This document shows, in pieces, positions 17,452 to 26,784 of a stretch of 64,000 nt of DNA (positions are counted from its first letter, which is position 1; the number at the start of each line of letters is the position of its first letter). Where the stretch lies: contig NZ_JARFVA010000002.1 in NCBI RefSeq assembly GCF_029194005.1, positions 62,001 through 126,000 on the forward strand, in the 5' to 3' direction. The translations under genes and the position numbers were made by a program. The DNA is from Flagellimonas okinawensis. GTDB lineage: Bacteria > Bacteroidota > Bacteroidia > Flavobacteriales > Flavobacteriaceae. The notes under the pieces were generated by a model. It ran no database searches. It worked only from the letters and a program-made list of their open reading frames with translations, and was not told the DNA's origin.

Positions 17452-17735
17452 TAAAAGTGGCATACGAGGTTCTCGGAAAAAGCAAGCCCATTGCCTACAT
17501 AAGCAACCGAATCAACAATTATTCAGTTGTTCCCACAGACTGGTTAAAGTTCTACAAGCACCGACACCAATTGGAGTATTACTCCATAGTGGCCTACAAC
17601 AGTAGTGGATTGGCCAATGTAGTTTTGGAGAAAATGTTCTTCCCTAATAAAATCAGGCAATTCTCAAAAGTTGAAGATGCCATAAAATGGGGCTTGGCCA
17701 AAGTGAACGAAAAAAACATTGACTTATCGGCTTAA
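17328..17735 (+). CDS. STAS/SpoIIAA-like domain protein, overlapping the DUF2721 gene
   Basis: 135 residues from a GTG. The core KPIAYISNRINNYSVVPTDW, then VAYNSSGLANVVLEKMFFP and FSKVEDAIKWGL, matches small flavobacterial STAS-like proteins (about 125-140 residues). Those homologues usually have a segment like DFV-x-EI-x-EG-x-H before the core, and here the overlapping stretch supplies ILDDFTDPILLGGSIIHKS, so the N terminus seems truly coded out of frame within the DUF2721 3' end. A shorter start (GTG at 17457) would leave half a domain. Function unknown; possibly a regulator. Confidence 0.65.
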   Translation: MGQYYFWYQFNILDDFTDPILLGGSIIHKSIEHSIKEHGKIIKVAYEVLGKSKPIAYISNRINNYSVVPTDWLKFYKHRHQLEYYSIVAYNSSGLANVVLEKMFFPNKIRQFSKVEDAIKWGLAKVNEKNIDLSA

Positions 17736-17743
17736 GGTTAGGG

Positions 17744-18634
17744 CTATTTCCTATTTCGCCTTCCGTTCCTTTCCACCAACTGCACTATGCTTTTGGCTAC
17801 ATTGACACCAGTGGCCGCCTCAATCCCTTTTAATCCCGGAGATGCATTGACCTCAATCAATAACGGACCATTCTTGGAGCGAATCAAATCCACTCCGGCG
17901 ACTCCCAATCCTAGATATTTGGTTGCATTTAGGGCTATGAACTTTTCCCTAGGGGTTAGTTGTACTTGTTGGGTTTCAGCGCCGCGGTGTACATTGGACC
18001 TAAAATCGTCCAGCTCACTGGTGCGTTTCATGCTGGCAACAATCTTGTTGCCCACTACCACAATTCTAAGATCTTCCCCATTGGCTTCTTCAATAAACTC
18101 CTGTAATAAAATACTGGTGTTCATGTTGTAAAGTGTATCAATCACCGATTTTGCGGACTTCTTGCTTTCTGCCAGAATCACTCCCTTTCCCTGGGTTCCT
18201 TCCTGTAGTTTAATAATGACAGGTGCTCCTCCCAAAAGTTCAATTTGATGTTCCACATTGTTCGGATTGATGGAAAATACGGTTTTTGGTATCGGGATTC
18301 CTTTTTTCGACATCATTTGAAGCGTTGAGACTTTGTTCCGTGCACGAATAATCCCTAGTGACTTGGCCGTGCTGAAAATATCGTTCATCTCGAACTGCTT
18401 TACAATAGCTGCGCCGTGTCGGGTAACTGTCGTCCCGATTCTGGGAACGATAGCATCGAACTCATCGGTAATGTTCTCCGCACCAAAAAAAATTTGCGGC
18501 CTTTCGCCCCCAAGTTGAACCGAACATTTGGTGTGATCAATGTGTTCTACATAATGCCCCGCCTTTTCAAATTCCTCTGCAATCCTGGAAGTGGAATATA
18601 CATTAAGGCTTACGGAAAGAATGGCAACATCCAT
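17744..18634 (-). CDS. rimK: RimK-type ATP-grasp ligase (alpha-L-glutamate ligase)
   Basis: 296 residues, started at the ATG ending at 18634 (MDVAILSVSLNVYSTSRI). The ATP-grasp core shows FMND-like EMNDIFSTAKSLGIIRARNK, GIPIPKTVF, PVIIKLQEGTQGKGVILAES (glycine-rich ATP loop), LLQEFIEEANGEDLRI, and metal ligands in GVAGVDLIRSKNGPLLIEVN. RimK-type enzymes add glutamate to the C terminus of ribosomal protein S6 or related substrates; the true substrate here is not certain. An open extension of 26 codons upstream has no family character. Confidence 0.87.
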   Translation of the reverse strand: MDVAILSVSLNVYSTSRIAEEFEKAGHYVEHIDHTKCSVQLGGERPQIFFGAENITDEFDAIVPRIGTTVTRHGAAIVKQFEMNDIFSTAKSLGIIRARNKVSTLQMMSKKGIPIPKTVFSINPNNVEHQIELLGGAPVIIKLQEGTQGKGVILAESKKSAKSVIDTLYNMNTSILLQEFIEEANGEDLRIVVVGNKIVASMKRTSELDDFRSNVHRGAETQQVQLTPREKFIALNATKYLGLGVAGVDLIRSKNGPLLIEVNASPGLKGIEAATGVNVAKSIVQLVERNGRRNRK

Positions 18635-18757
18635 GTTACGGGTAATGGTTTCAAATTCTATCCTAATATCGGCAAAATTCCCAAAATAAGATCCTGATGC
18701 TCTAAATCCCAATAGCTTAAAATGAGTCTAAATAACTGGTTTTACAATGTTGAAAGC

Positions 18758-18788
18758 TTGTTAAAAACTCATCCGTGCTTTATTTTTG
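18758..18788 (+). promoter_or_regulatory. sdhCAB promoter
   Basis: TTG at 18758-18760, a 20-nt spacer, then TATTTTTG at 18781-18788, matching the Bacteroidota consensus. The sdhC ATG is 18 nt downstream. Confidence 0.6.
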
Positions 18789-18806
18789 TTGAAAAACTAA
18801 CTTCTA

Positions 18807-19472
18807 ATGAGTTTGATTAAATCTTCATTGGCCCGAAAATATGTAATGGCCCTATCGGGTCTTTTTTTGGTCATATTTTTGATTCTTCACGTGACCATCA
18901 ATTTGGCCTCTGTGTTTTCACCGGAATTTTTTAATGAAGCGTCCCATTTTATGGGTTACAATCCGCTGGTTCAATTTTTAATGCAACCCATATTGATCAT
19001 AGGTGTGGTCGTACACTTTGTGATGGGCTTTGTTTTGGAAATTCAGAACAAAAAAGCTAGGGATGTAAGCTATGTAAAGTACAAGGGAAGCGCCAATGCT
19101 CCATGGGTATCCAGGAACATGATCTATTCAGGTTTGGTGATCCTTGCTTTCTTGGCATTGCACTTCTACGATTTCTGGGTACACGAAATGGCCTATAAAT
19201 ATATTGAGGCCAATCCAGAGGACCCAACACGTTATTACCACGAAACCGTTGAGAAATTTGCTCCATTCTGGAGAACCGTTCTCTACGTGGTTTCCTTTGT
19301 GTTGTTGAGCCTGCACTTGTGGCACGGCTTTGCCTCATCTTTCCAATCCATGGGTGTGAACAACAAGTACACCACTGGATTCAAAAAATTTGCTAAAATA
19401 TTTGCGGTAGTGGTACCCTTGGCGTTTGCATTTATCGCCCTTTACCACCACCTTAACCCAATAACACATTAA
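18807..19472 (+). CDS. sdhC: Succinate dehydrogenase cytochrome b558 subunit
   Basis: 221 residues of the single large cytochrome b558-type anchor found in Bacteroidota. Five predicted membrane helices begin with [20 protein letters not shown]; histidines in [23 protein letters not shown] and LHLWHGF are placed to ligate the two haems. It anchors SdhAB and passes electrons to quinone. The sdhA ATG follows after 2 nt. Confidence 0.95.
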   Translation: MSLIKSSLARKYVMALSGLFLVIFLILHVTINLASVFSPEFFNEASHFMGYNPLVQFLMQPILIIGVVVHFVMGFVLEIQNKKARDVSYVKYKGSANAPWVSRNMIYSGLVILAFLALHFYDFWVHEMAYKYIEANPEDPTRYYHETVEKFAPFWRTVLYVVSFVLLSLHLWHGFASSFQSMGVNNKYTTGFKKFAKIFAVVVPLAFAFIALYHHLNPITH

Positions 19473-19474
19473 GT

Positions 19475-21478
19475 ATGGGCATATTGGATTCCAAAATTCC
19501 ATCTGGGCCATTGGCCGACAAATGGACCAAACATAAAAACGACATCGATCTTGTTAACCCTGCCAACAAAAGGAACATCGACATCATTGTCGTAGGTACA
19601 GGACTTGCAGGTGGTGCCGCGGCAGCCACTCTGGCCGAGTTGGGTTACAATGTAAAAACATTCTGTTATCAAGATTCTCCTAGAAGGGCACACTCCATTG
19701 CTGCCCAGGGAGGTATCAATGCAGCTAAGAATTATCAAGGGGATGGTGATAGTAACTACCGTCTTTTCTATGATACCATTAAAGGGGGCGATTATCGTTC
19801 CCGCGAAGCCAACGTTTACCGTTTGGCCGAGGTGTCCGGTAACATTATCGACCAATGTGTAGCTCAAGGGGTTCCCTTTGCTCGAGAATATGGCGGTATG
19901 TTGGACAACCGATCTTTTGGCGGGGTGCTCGTGTCGAGAACCTTTTATGCAAAGGGTCAAACAGGCCAGCAACTTTTGCTAGGGGCATACTCTGCTATGA
20001 ACCGTCAAATAAACCGAGGTAAGATTCAAGCATTCAACCGTCATGAAATGATGGATTTGGTTTTGGTCGATGGTAAGGCAAGGGGCATCATAGCAAGGGA
20101 CTTGGTGAGCGGTGAGATTGAAAGGCACAGTGCCCATGCCGTTGTTTTGGCGACCGGAGGCTACGGTAACGTATTCTTCCTATCGACCAACGCTATGGGA
20201 AGTAACGTTATGGCCGCTTGGAGAGCGCACCGTAAGGGGGCATTCTTCGCCAATCCATGTTTTACCCAGATTCACCCGACCTGTATCCCGGTGACCGGGG
20301 ACCATCAATCCAAATTGACCTTGATGTCGGAGTCCCTCAGAAACGATGGACGTATCTGGGTGCCGGCTAAAAAAGAAGATGCCATCGCCATTCGAGAAGG
20401 TAAATTAAAGCCAACGGAACTGGCCGAAGAAGATCGCGATTACTATTTGGAAAGAAGGTACCCTGCCTTTGGTAACCTTGTGCCACGTGATGTGGCATCG
20501 AGAGCTGCAAAAGAGCGTTGCGATGCCGGTTTTGGTGTAAACAAAACAGGAGAGGCGGTTTTCTTGGACTTTGCATCCGCCATTGAGCGTTATGGAAAAG
20601 AAAAAGCCTTGACTTCAGGTATCAAAAACCCGGACAAGGCAACCATAACCAAATTGGGTGAAGAAGTTGTAGAGGCCAAATATGGTAACCTTTTCCAGAT
20701 GTACGAGAAAATCGTAGATCAAAACCCGTACAAAACACCCATGATGATCTATCCTGCGGTACACTATACCATGGGAGGTCTTTGGGTTGACTATAATTTA
20801 CAGACCACGATTCCAGGTTGCTACGCAGCAGGGGAAGCCAACTTTAGCGATCACGGTGCCAACCGTTTGGGCGCTTCTGCATTGATGCAAGGTCTGGCCG
20901 ATGGATATTTTGTACTGCCGTATACAATCGGTGATTACTTATCCGATGATATTAGAACAGGTGCCATTCCCACAGACTCCAAAGAGTTTGATGAAGCTGA
21001 GCAACAGGTTCGTGACCGCATGGAAAAACTGATGGGCGGTTCCGGTATCCACTCTGTGGACTACTATCACAAAAAACTGGGCAAGATCATGTGGAACAAA
21101 TGTGGTATGGCCCGTAACGAAAAGGAACTTAAGGAAGCTATCGAAGAAATCTCGGCGCTAAGAAAAGATTTCTGGGAGAACGTTAAAATTCCAGGAAGCA
21201 TCGATTCCAAAAACCAAGAGTTGGAAAAAGCTGGACGTGTTGCCGACTTCTTGGAATTGGGTGAATTGTTCGCGAAAGATGCCCTGCACAGAAACGAGTC
21301 CTGTGGAGGACACTTCCGTGAAGAGTACCAGACCGAAGAGGGTGAAGCGCTCCGAGATGACAAAAACTTTAAATATGTGGCCGCTTGGGAGTATAAAGGC
21401 GAGCCAAAGGATGCCGAATTGCACAAAGAAGATTTGGTATACGAAAATATTGAACTGAAGACAAGATCCTACAAATAA
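19475..21478 (+). CDS. sdhA: Succinate dehydrogenase/fumarate reductase flavoprotein subunit
   Basis: 667 residues. The FAD-binding [18 protein letters not shown] near 35-52, the [14 protein letters not shown] histidyl-FAD region, the substrate-site [13 protein letters not shown], and the [19 protein letters not shown] block define SdhA. It oxidises succinate to fumarate in the TCA cycle at the inner membrane face. The length is that of the Bacteroidota form, longer than the E. coli subunit. Confidence 0.97.
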   Translation: MGILDSKIPSGPLADKWTKHKNDIDLVNPANKRNIDIIVVGTGLAGGAAAATLAELGYNVKTFCYQDSPRRAHSIAAQGGINAAKNYQGDGDSNYRLFYDTIKGGDYRSREANVYRLAEVSGNIIDQCVAQGVPFAREYGGMLDNRSFGGVLVSRTFYAKGQTGQQLLLGAYSAMNRQINRGKIQAFNRHEMMDLVLVDGKARGIIARDLVSGEIERHSAHAVVLATGGYGNVFFLSTNAMGSNVMAAWRAHRKGAFFANPCFTQIHPTCIPVTGDHQSKLTLMSESLRNDGRIWVPAKKEDAIAIREGKLKPTELAEEDRDYYLERRYPAFGNLVPRDVASRAAKERCDAGFGVNKTGEAVFLDFASAIERYGKEKALTSGIKNPDKATITKLGEEVVEAKYGNLFQMYEKIVDQNPYKTPMMIYPAVHYTMGGLWVDYNLQTTIPGCYAAGEANFSDHGANRLGASALMQGLADGYFVLPYTIGDYLSDDIRTGAIPTDSKEFDEAEQQVRDRMEKLMGGSGIHSVDYYHKKLGKIMWNKCGMARNEKELKEAIEEISALRKDFWENVKIPGSIDSKNQELEKAGRVADFLELGELFAKDALHRNESCGGHFREEYQTEEGEALRDDKNFKYVAAWEYKGEPKDAELHKEDLVYENIELKTRSYK

Positions 21479-21484
21479 GAAGCT

Positions 21485-22231
21485 ATGAAATTATATCTAA
21501 AAATATGGCGTCAAAAAGACGCATCCACACCTGGAAAGATAGTTGATTATACCCTTGATGGTGTTGAAGGAGATATGTCTTTCTTGGAGATGCTCGACGT
21601 TTTGAACGAAGAATTGGTCTCCAAAGGAGAAGAACCCGTTGAATTCGACCATGATTGTAGAGAGGGTATCTGCGGAACATGTTCCCTGCAGATCAATGGA
21701 GAACCTCACGGACCGGACCGATTGGTGACCACTTGCCAATTGCACATGCGAAAGTTCAACGATGGGGATACTATTGTTATCGAGCCTTTCCGTGCAAAAG
21801 CATTTCCTGTGATCAAAGATTTGATCGTGGACAGAAGTGCATTTGACCGCATTCAGCAAGCAGGAGGTTATATCTCTGTAAATACTTCTGGTAATACTGT
21901 GGATGCCAACACTATTCCAATCAACAAATATGATGCGGATGAGGCCATGGATGCCGCTACCTGTATTGGTTGTGGAGCCTGTGTGGCCGCTTGTAAAAAT
22001 GCAAGTGCCATGCTCTTCACCTCTGCTAAGGTTTCCCAGTTTGCCTTATTACCACAAGGTAGAGTGGAAGCCGTGGAACGTGTACAGAATATGGTACGCC
22101 AAATGGACCTGGAAGGTTTTGGTAACTGTACTAACACCGGAGCCTGTGAAGTGGAATGCCCCAAAGGTATTTCATTGACCAATATTGCACGTATGAATCG
22201 TGAGTACTTATCCGCTACATTGAAAGGATAA
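21485..22231 (+). CDS. sdhB: Succinate dehydrogenase iron-sulfur subunit
   Basis: 248 residues with the three cluster motifs: [2Fe-2S] in [12 protein letters not shown] and VTTCQLH, and the [4Fe-4S]/[3Fe-4S] pairs in [14 protein letters not shown] and [14 protein letters not shown]. It carries electrons from the SdhA flavin to the cytochrome b anchor. It lies 6 nt after sdhA and is followed by a strong terminator. Confidence 0.97.
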   Translation: MKLYLKIWRQKDASTPGKIVDYTLDGVEGDMSFLEMLDVLNEELVSKGEEPVEFDHDCREGICGTCSLQINGEPHGPDRLVTTCQLHMRKFNDGDTIVIEPFRAKAFPVIKDLIVDRSAFDRIQQAGGYISVNTSGNTVDANTIPINKYDADEAMDAATCIGCGACVAACKNASAMLFTSAKVSQFALLPQGRVEAVERVQNMVRQMDLEGFGNCTNTGACEVECPKGISLTNIARMNREYLSATLKG

Positions 22232-22252
22232 ACACATCACATTCCAATATAC

Positions 22253-22286
22253 AAAACCCAAATTCCAAAAGGAGTTTGGGTTTTTT
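22253..22286 (+). terminator. Intrinsic terminator of sdhCAB
   Basis: AACCCAAATTCC, loop AAAA, GGAGTTTGGGTT (12-bp stem with one G-T pair) followed by a T run. It ends just before the vsr-like gene. Confidence 0.85.
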
Positions 22287-22299
22287 GTTATCTTACAGT

Positions 22300-22779
22300 A
22301 TGCCCAAGGAATACCCTAAAGAACGGATCAAAGTACCACGTTTCAATGAGGAATCGGGTTTTTACACCACTCCCGAACGTTCCAAGATCATGGGGAAAAT
22401 ACGCGGCAAAAACACCAAGCCGGAACTTGCGTTTAGAAAAGCGTTATGGCAAGAGGGATACAGATATCGGGTAGATTACAAAAAACTCATAGGAAGGCCT
22501 GATATTGCATTGCAAAAGTATAAAACCGTCATATTTATTGACGGGGAATTCTGGCACGGGCATAATTGGGAGGAACGAAAAGAAAAAATCAAAACCAACA
22601 GGGAATTCTGGATTCCAAAAATTGAACGCAATATACAACGGGACCAAGAAGTGAACGAAGCTTTGGAGCAAATGGGTTACACCGTGTTCCGGTTTTGGGA
22701 AACAGAAGTGAAAAAAGACTTGGAAAGTTGCCTGGAAAAAGTCCTTAACACTTTAAAAGAACATCACGCCAATGATTGA
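22300..22779 (+). CDS. Very short patch repair (Vsr)-like endonuclease, no paired Dcm methylase
   Basis: 159 residues from the ATG at 22300. The Vsr core is clear: KIMGKIRGKNTKPELAFRKA, GYRYRVDYKKLIGRPDIAL (catalytic Asp in RPD), then VIFIDGEFWHGHNWEE and YTVFRFWETEV. The enzyme class nicks at T:G mismatches from deaminated 5-methylcytosine. Compared with E. coli Vsr, the zinc ligands in HGCFWH and WEC are replaced (DGEFWH, WET), a zinc-less type. No cytosine methyltransferase gene is in the window. Its 3' end overlaps the aminotransferase start by 8 nt, so the two are likely co-translated. Confidence 0.82.
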   Translation: MPKEYPKERIKVPRFNEESGFYTTPERSKIMGKIRGKNTKPELAFRKALWQEGYRYRVDYKKLIGRPDIALQKYKTVIFIDGEFWHGHNWEERKEKIKTNREFWIPKIERNIQRDQEVNEALEQMGYTVFRFWETEVKKDLESCLEKVLNTLKEHHAND

Positions 22780-23917
22780 ACCACTATCCAAACTACCTCA
22801 TGTGGGTACTACCATTTTTACAACCATCACCCAACTGGCCCATGCCCACAATGCCATAAACCTATCACAGGGATTTCCAAACTTTGACCCCGAGCCGGAA
22901 CTTCTAAGACTCATGAGCAAAGCCTATAAAAAAGGAAACAACCAATATGCACCTATGCAAGGTACGCTCTCCCTTCGTGAAGCCATTTCAGAAAAAATTG
23001 AGCGTTTGTATGGCACCTATTATCATCCTGAATCTGAAATCACCGTTACGGCCGGTGCCACCCAAGCGATTTTCACTACTATTGCCGCCTTTGTGCACCC
23101 AGAAGATGAAGTCATTGTTATAGAACCCGCCTTTGATTGCTACGAACCCGCTATATCCCTTTTTGGTGGTAAAAGTATCGCGATGCCCTTAGAGGGAAAT
23201 GATTTTAAAATGAATTGGAGCGCTTTTAAATCGGCCATAACCCCAAAAACCAAAATGGTCATTTGTAATACTCCGCACAATCCTACCGGTATCATTTGGT
23301 CAGAAAACGATATGCTACAGCTTCAAGAAATTTTAAGGGATACCGATATTATCTTGTTGAGTGATGAGGTTTATGAACATATTGTGTTTGACGGCAAGTT
23401 GCACGAAAGTGCAACGAAATATCCAGGCTTGGCTGCCAGGAGCGTCATTTGTTCTTCGTTTGGAAAGACATTTCATGCCACTGGTTGGAAAATGGGTTAT
23501 TGCGTAGCCCCAAAACCCCTGATGCGAGAGTTTCAAAAAGTGCATCAGTTCAATGTATTTTCGGTAAACCATCCGCTACAGATTGCACTAGCCCAATACT
23601 TGAATGACCCCCAGCATTATCTGAATCTCGGTAGTTTTTATCAAGAGAAGCGAGATATTTTCTTAAATGGCATCAAAGGCTCCAGATTTAAAATGGTCCC
23701 TTCGGCCGGCACTTATTTTCAATTATTGGATTATTCTGAGATCACAGAGGAAAAGGACACTGTCTTTGCTGAACGTTTAATCAAGGAACATAAGCTTGCG
23801 AGTATTCCTGTCTCTGTATTCTACAAGGCGGATTATGACAAGAAATTCCTGCGGTTTTGCTTTGCGAAGACCAACGATGTTTTGGACAAAGCCTCCCAAA
23901 TATTGAATTCAATTTGA
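22772..23917 (+). CDS. Methionine aminotransferase (class I/II PLP enzyme, YbdL/KAT type)
   Basis: 381 residues of a fold-type I aminotransferase. It shows INLSQGFPNFDPEPEL near the N terminus, YAPMQGTLSLREAI, TAGATQAIFTTIAAF, CNTPHNPTGI (Asn contacting PLP), LSDEVYEHIVFDG, the PLP lysine in SSFGKTFHATGWKMGY, and LRFCFAK at the end. Close relatives transaminate methionine or kynurenine-type amino acids with glyoxylate or 2-oxo acids. Its last 85 nt overlap, antiparallel, the S24-like fragment. Confidence 0.9.
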   Translation: MIEPLSKLPHVGTTIFTTITQLAHAHNAINLSQGFPNFDPEPELLRLMSKAYKKGNNQYAPMQGTLSLREAISEKIERLYGTYYHPESEITVTAGATQAIFTTIAAFVHPEDEVIVIEPAFDCYEPAISLFGGKSIAMPLEGNDFKMNWSAFKSAITPKTKMVICNTPHNPTGIIWSENDMLQLQEILRDTDIILLSDEVYEHIVFDGKLHESATKYPGLAARSVICSSFGKTFHATGWKMGYCVAPKPLMREFQKVHQFNVFSVNHPLQIALAQYLNDPQHYLNLGSFYQEKRDIFLNGIKGSRFKMVPSAGTYFQLLDYSEITEEKDTVFAERLIKEHKLASIPVSVFYKADYDKKFLRFCFAKTNDVLDKASQILNSI

Positions 23918-24285
23918 GTATTGGAAGGCAAAAGTTGCTCTTTCACTGTTTTGAAAATCTGAAGAACATCATTCAAAGGCAATTCAAAGTCCCGAAATTC
24001 TGGGGAGGTATTTAAATTATGGCACATTAGGGTCCTTCGCTCCTTATTATAGCCTATAATCTGTTTACAGATAATCCCGTTACAAACAATTATATAGGAT
24101 TGGTTCCGTAGGGTTTCCTTGTTTCGCACCAAGGATTCCTTTATTAGCTCCCATCCAAGAACATATGATTTGTTTGGAATAGATTCCCTATTATCGTTCA
24201 TGGGGTCGCCAGAGACCTCGAAGATATGATGGGTTTCATCCGATAGAAAATCAATAATAAACCCAACTTGGAACGAATTGCTCAT
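23833..24285 (-). CDS. S24/LexA-like domain fragment with catalytic Ser replaced (decayed regulator)
   Basis: 150 residues. The stretch HHIFEVSGDPMNDNRESIP, KSYVLGWELIKESL, QSYIIVCNGIICKQIIG, LMCHNLNTSPEFRDFELPL then NDVLQIFKTV follows the C-terminal S24-like half of Bacteroidota HTH regulators closely, where FEVSGDSM carries the nucleophile Ser. Here it is Pro (SGDPM). The N-terminal HTH half is absent, and the final 29 residues are read from the antisense strand of the aminotransferase gene, beyond the usual end. I read it as a degenerating remnant; it may still be expressed. Confidence 0.55.
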   Translation of the reverse strand: MSNSFQVGFIIDFLSDETHHIFEVSGDPMNDNRESIPNKSYVLGWELIKESLVRNKETLRNQSYIIVCNGIICKQIIGYNKERRTLMCHNLNTSPEFRDFELPLNDVLQIFKTVKEQLLPSNTQIEFNIWEALSKTSLVFAKQNRRNFLS

Positions 24286-24307
24286 ACTTTCATTCTGCAG
24301 GCCCGAA

Positions 24308-24502
24308 ATGTATTTTTATGCCATTCAAACGAAGCTAAGTTTTTCGACCATTCGTGATGTGGTTTATCGCACTAATAGTCTAACAAAACTGAATGCCAAA
24401 GCAATTACACTTTTACTGCAAACGGCCATCAAAAATTCAGTGGACATAAAATTAAAGGCAGAGGAAGATTTTAATTTTCTTGAAGGCTTATTGAAGCACT
24501 AA
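24308..24502 (+). CDS. Hypothetical small protein
   Basis: A 64-residue frame beginning MYFYAIQTKLSFSTIRDVVY then RTNSLTKLNAKAITLLLQTA, predicted mainly helical and basic, with an acidic C terminus. It is divergent from the S24-like fragment and its last 15 nt overlap the GNAT gene end (convergent). No family recognised; it fills an otherwise empty gap and could be spurious. Confidence 0.35.
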   Translation: MYFYAIQTKLSFSTIRDVVYRTNSLTKLNAKAITLLLQTAIKNSVDIKLKAEEDFNFLEGLLKH

Positions 24503-25006
24503 CTTCATAAGCCAATCTGTTTGTTCGTCCGAGCCTATAAAGTATGGGTGCTCTCCTATCTTTGTAAAACCATGACGCTGGTAAAAACGAATAGCGTTGG
24601 GATTCTTCTCCCAGACCCCTAACCACAAAAAATCTTTATTAAGGCCCCTGGCAAGCGATTTAATTTCTTTTAACACCCAAGAGCCAATACTTTTCCCCTG
24701 GTGTGAACTCAATACGTATATGCGTTCTATTTCCATGCCTCTAGAATCATGCAAATCGGTTTGGGCAGATGCAATATTGAGTTTGAAATAGCCCACTACT
24801 TCTTCTCCATTCAAAATAAAATAAAAGAAACTGTTTGGATTTAACAGTTCGGAGAGCATCTTATCGGTATGAAACGCTTGATGTAAATAGCTGGCAAAAT
24901 CGTTGGGATCATTGGCACTCTCAAAAGCATCCCTAAATGTTACCTTGGACAAATTAACCAGAGTGCCTAAATCGGCTTTGGTACACTTTTGAATAGAACA
25001 GGACAT
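24488..25006 (-). CDS. GNAT family N-acetyltransferase
   Basis: 172 residues with the GNAT fold: EVVGYFKLNIA (beta4), IERIYVLSSHQGKSIGSWVL (motif A, a variant Q-G-K-x-I/G-x-G acetyl-CoA loop), LWLGVWEKNPNAIRFYQRHGF (motif B), and IGEHPYFIGSDEQTDWLM. It resembles PaiA-like acetyltransferases that act on small polyamines or amines; the substrate is not defined. It is a single gene on the minus strand. Confidence 0.85.
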   Translation of the reverse strand: MSCSIQKCTKADLGTLVNLSKVTFRDAFESANDPNDFASYLHQAFHTDKMLSELLNPNSFFYFILNGEEVVGYFKLNIASAQTDLHDSRGMEIERIYVLSSHQGKSIGSWVLKEIKSLARGLNKDFLWLGVWEKNPNAIRFYQRHGFTKIGEHPYFIGSDEQTDWLMKLVLQ

Positions 25007-25328
25007 GTTTTGGGGGTTTTGCTAAAATTATCGCAAAAAAAAGAGCCTAACACTATGTTGGCTCCATATTTTTCAGGGGGATAATACTGATCTATAGCAT
25101 GAAAAGCTTTTTGATCAAAAGCATAAAACCTGTGAAAAAATCGTTTCGGTAAACTTGTACGTTTTCGTCCATCGTAGTGTTTGATTTTAGTGCCATGGTT
25201 AATAGGTTTTAACGTGGTTAATTTGGGTAAAATTTTCGATATAACCAAATATATTATCGATGAATGGTAATATAAAACTAATGTTGTGTAATAGCTCGAA
25301 TATGTTGTAAAAACAGGGTCGATATTTA
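25007..25328. other. Gene-poor region
   Basis: 322 bp between the GNAT gene and scoB. AT-rich; the only candidate is a 34-codon frame at 25092-25196. No terminator or repeat seen. Confidence 0.5.
25092..25196 (-). CDS. Possible 34-residue peptide
   Basis: ATG ending at 25196: MALKSNTTMDENVQVYRNDF then FTGFMLLIKKLFML and a stop. The C-terminal half is a short hydrophobic/basic helix that could sit at a membrane. Support is only the composition and the gap it fills. Confidence 0.25.
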   Translation of the reverse strand: MALKSNTTMDENVQVYRNDFFTGFMLLIKKLFML

Positions 25329-25982
25329 TCAAATATTCATTTCAGGAATCTCTCCTTCAACGATCAAGGTTCCTTCAGTAGCCTCCTTAATTTCCTCTAC
25401 GGATACCCCGGGAGCTCTTTCCAATAACTTGAACCCGTCTGCCGTCACTTCCAACACTGCAAGATTGGTAACGATGGTGGTAACACATCCTACACCCGTT
25501 AAAGGCAAAGTACAACGCTTCAACAATTTGGATTGGCCGGCCCTGTTGGTGTGCATCATGGCAACTATTATATTCTCGGCGGAAGCTACTAGGTCCATAG
25601 CTCCTCCCATACCCTTTACCATTTTACCCGGAATCTTCCAATTGGCTATATCCCCGTTCTCGGCAACTTCCATGGCTCCCAAAATGGTAAGGTCCACATG
25701 TTTCCCCCTTATCATGGCAAAACTGGTCGCAGAATCAAAAAAGGAGGCACCCGGCAAGGTAGTGATCGTCTGTTTGCCCGCATTAATAATGTCGGCATCC
25801 TCTTCCCCTTCAAATGGGAACGGTCCCATGCCCAGCACTCCATTTTCACTCTGAAACTCGACACTTATATCGTCACGTACAAAGTTGGCGACCAAGGTTG
25901 GTATTCCAATACCCAGGTTCACGTAATATCCGTCCTTGACCTCTTTTGCAATTCGTTTTGCTATTCCGTTCTTGTCCAACAT
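25329..25982 (-). CDS. scoB: 3-oxoacid CoA-transferase subunit B
   Basis: 217 residues. YYVNLGIGIPTLVANF and the SENGVLGMGPFP motif hold the catalytic glutamate (in SENG) that forms the CoA thioester intermediate. With ScoA it moves CoA from succinyl-CoA to acetoacetate or another 3-oxo acid, in ketone-body or short-chain acid use. It follows scoA after 2 nt. Confidence 0.94.
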   Translation of the reverse strand: MLDKNGIAKRIAKEVKDGYYVNLGIGIPTLVANFVRDDISVEFQSENGVLGMGPFPFEGEEDADIINAGKQTITTLPGASFFDSATSFAMIRGKHVDLTILGAMEVAENGDIANWKIPGKMVKGMGGAMDLVASAENIIVAMMHTNRAGQSKLLKRCTLPLTGVGCVTTIVTNLAVLEVTADGFKLLERAPGVSVEEIKEATEGTLIVEGEIPEMNI

Positions 25983-25984
25983 AT

Positions 25985-26686
25985 CTATGCTTTCTGTCTA
26001 ACTGTTCTTTGTTCAATTCTTTTTTCAAATTTTTCCCCCTGGAAAATACGCTGTACAAATATTCCCGGGATATGGATTTCGTTTGGGTCCAAACTACCTG
26101 CAGGCAATAGTTCCTCGACCTCGGCCACGGTAATGGTCGCAGCTCCACACATACAGGGATTAAAATTGCGTGCCGTTCCCTTGAATATCAAGTTTCCGGC
26201 TTCGTCCCCCTTCCATGCCTTTACGAAAGCGAAATCAGCTTTAAAAGCAGGCTCCAGTACGTACATTTTTCCATCGAACTCACGGGTCTCCTTGCCCTCG
26301 GCAACCTCGGTCCCATAACCAGCTGGGGTATAAAAGGCAGGGAAACCAGCTTGTGCGGCTCTACATTTTTCCGCCAAGGTTCCCTGTGGGGTCAATTCTA
26401 CTTCGAGCTCACCGCTCAGCATTTGCCTTTCGAATTCATCGTTCTCCCCAACATAGGAAGATATCATTTTCCTTATTTGATGGTTTTGCAAGAGCAGTCC
26501 AAGACCAAAATCATCTACCCCGGCATTGTTCGAGATGCAAGTGATGTCCTTGATGCCCAAACGGACCAATTCGTCAATGGCATTTTCGGGTATTCCACAT
26601 AGGCCAAATCCTCCTAGCATAAAGGTCATGCCGTCTTCAACTCCCTTTAATGCCTCTCCTACATTGGCAACAGTTTTATTGATCAT
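25985..26686 (-). CDS. scoA: 3-oxoacid CoA-transferase subunit A
   Basis: 233 residues. The N-terminal [19 protein letters not shown] glycine-rich loop, [38 protein letters not shown] and [16 protein letters not shown] are the standard CoA-transferase alpha-subunit motifs. It is the first gene of the two-gene operon with scoB. Confidence 0.94.
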   Translation of the reverse strand: MINKTVANVGEALKGVEDGMTFMLGGFGLCGIPENAIDELVRLGIKDITCISNNAGVDDFGLGLLLQNHQIRKMISSYVGENDEFERQMLSGELEVELTPQGTLAEKCRAAQAGFPAFYTPAGYGTEVAEGKETREFDGKMYVLEPAFKADFAFVKAWKGDEAGNLIFKGTARNFNPCMCGAATITVAEVEELLPAGSLDPNEIHIPGIFVQRIFQGEKFEKRIEQRTVRQKA

Positions 26687-26725
26687 AAAATTCTCATTTA
26701 TTTGCCCTGAAATTACGATTTAAAT

Positions 26726-26767
26726 AAAAAAGCCCCAAGCAAAATAGGATATGCTTGGGGCTTTTTT
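26726..26767. terminator. Bidirectional intrinsic terminator between pbp1A and scoAB
   Basis: AAAAAAGCCCCAAGC and GCTTGGGGCTTTTTT form a perfect 15-bp stem around a 12-nt loop. It lies 18 nt beyond the pbp1A stop and 40 nt upstream of scoA. Confidence 0.88.
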
Positions 26768-26784
26768 ACTCTCTTTTGATTTAT

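Noticed and set aside
24967..25332. 121-codon minus frame covering the gap between GNAT and scoB
   Set aside because: Composition is not protein-like; it overlaps the GNAT start in another frame.
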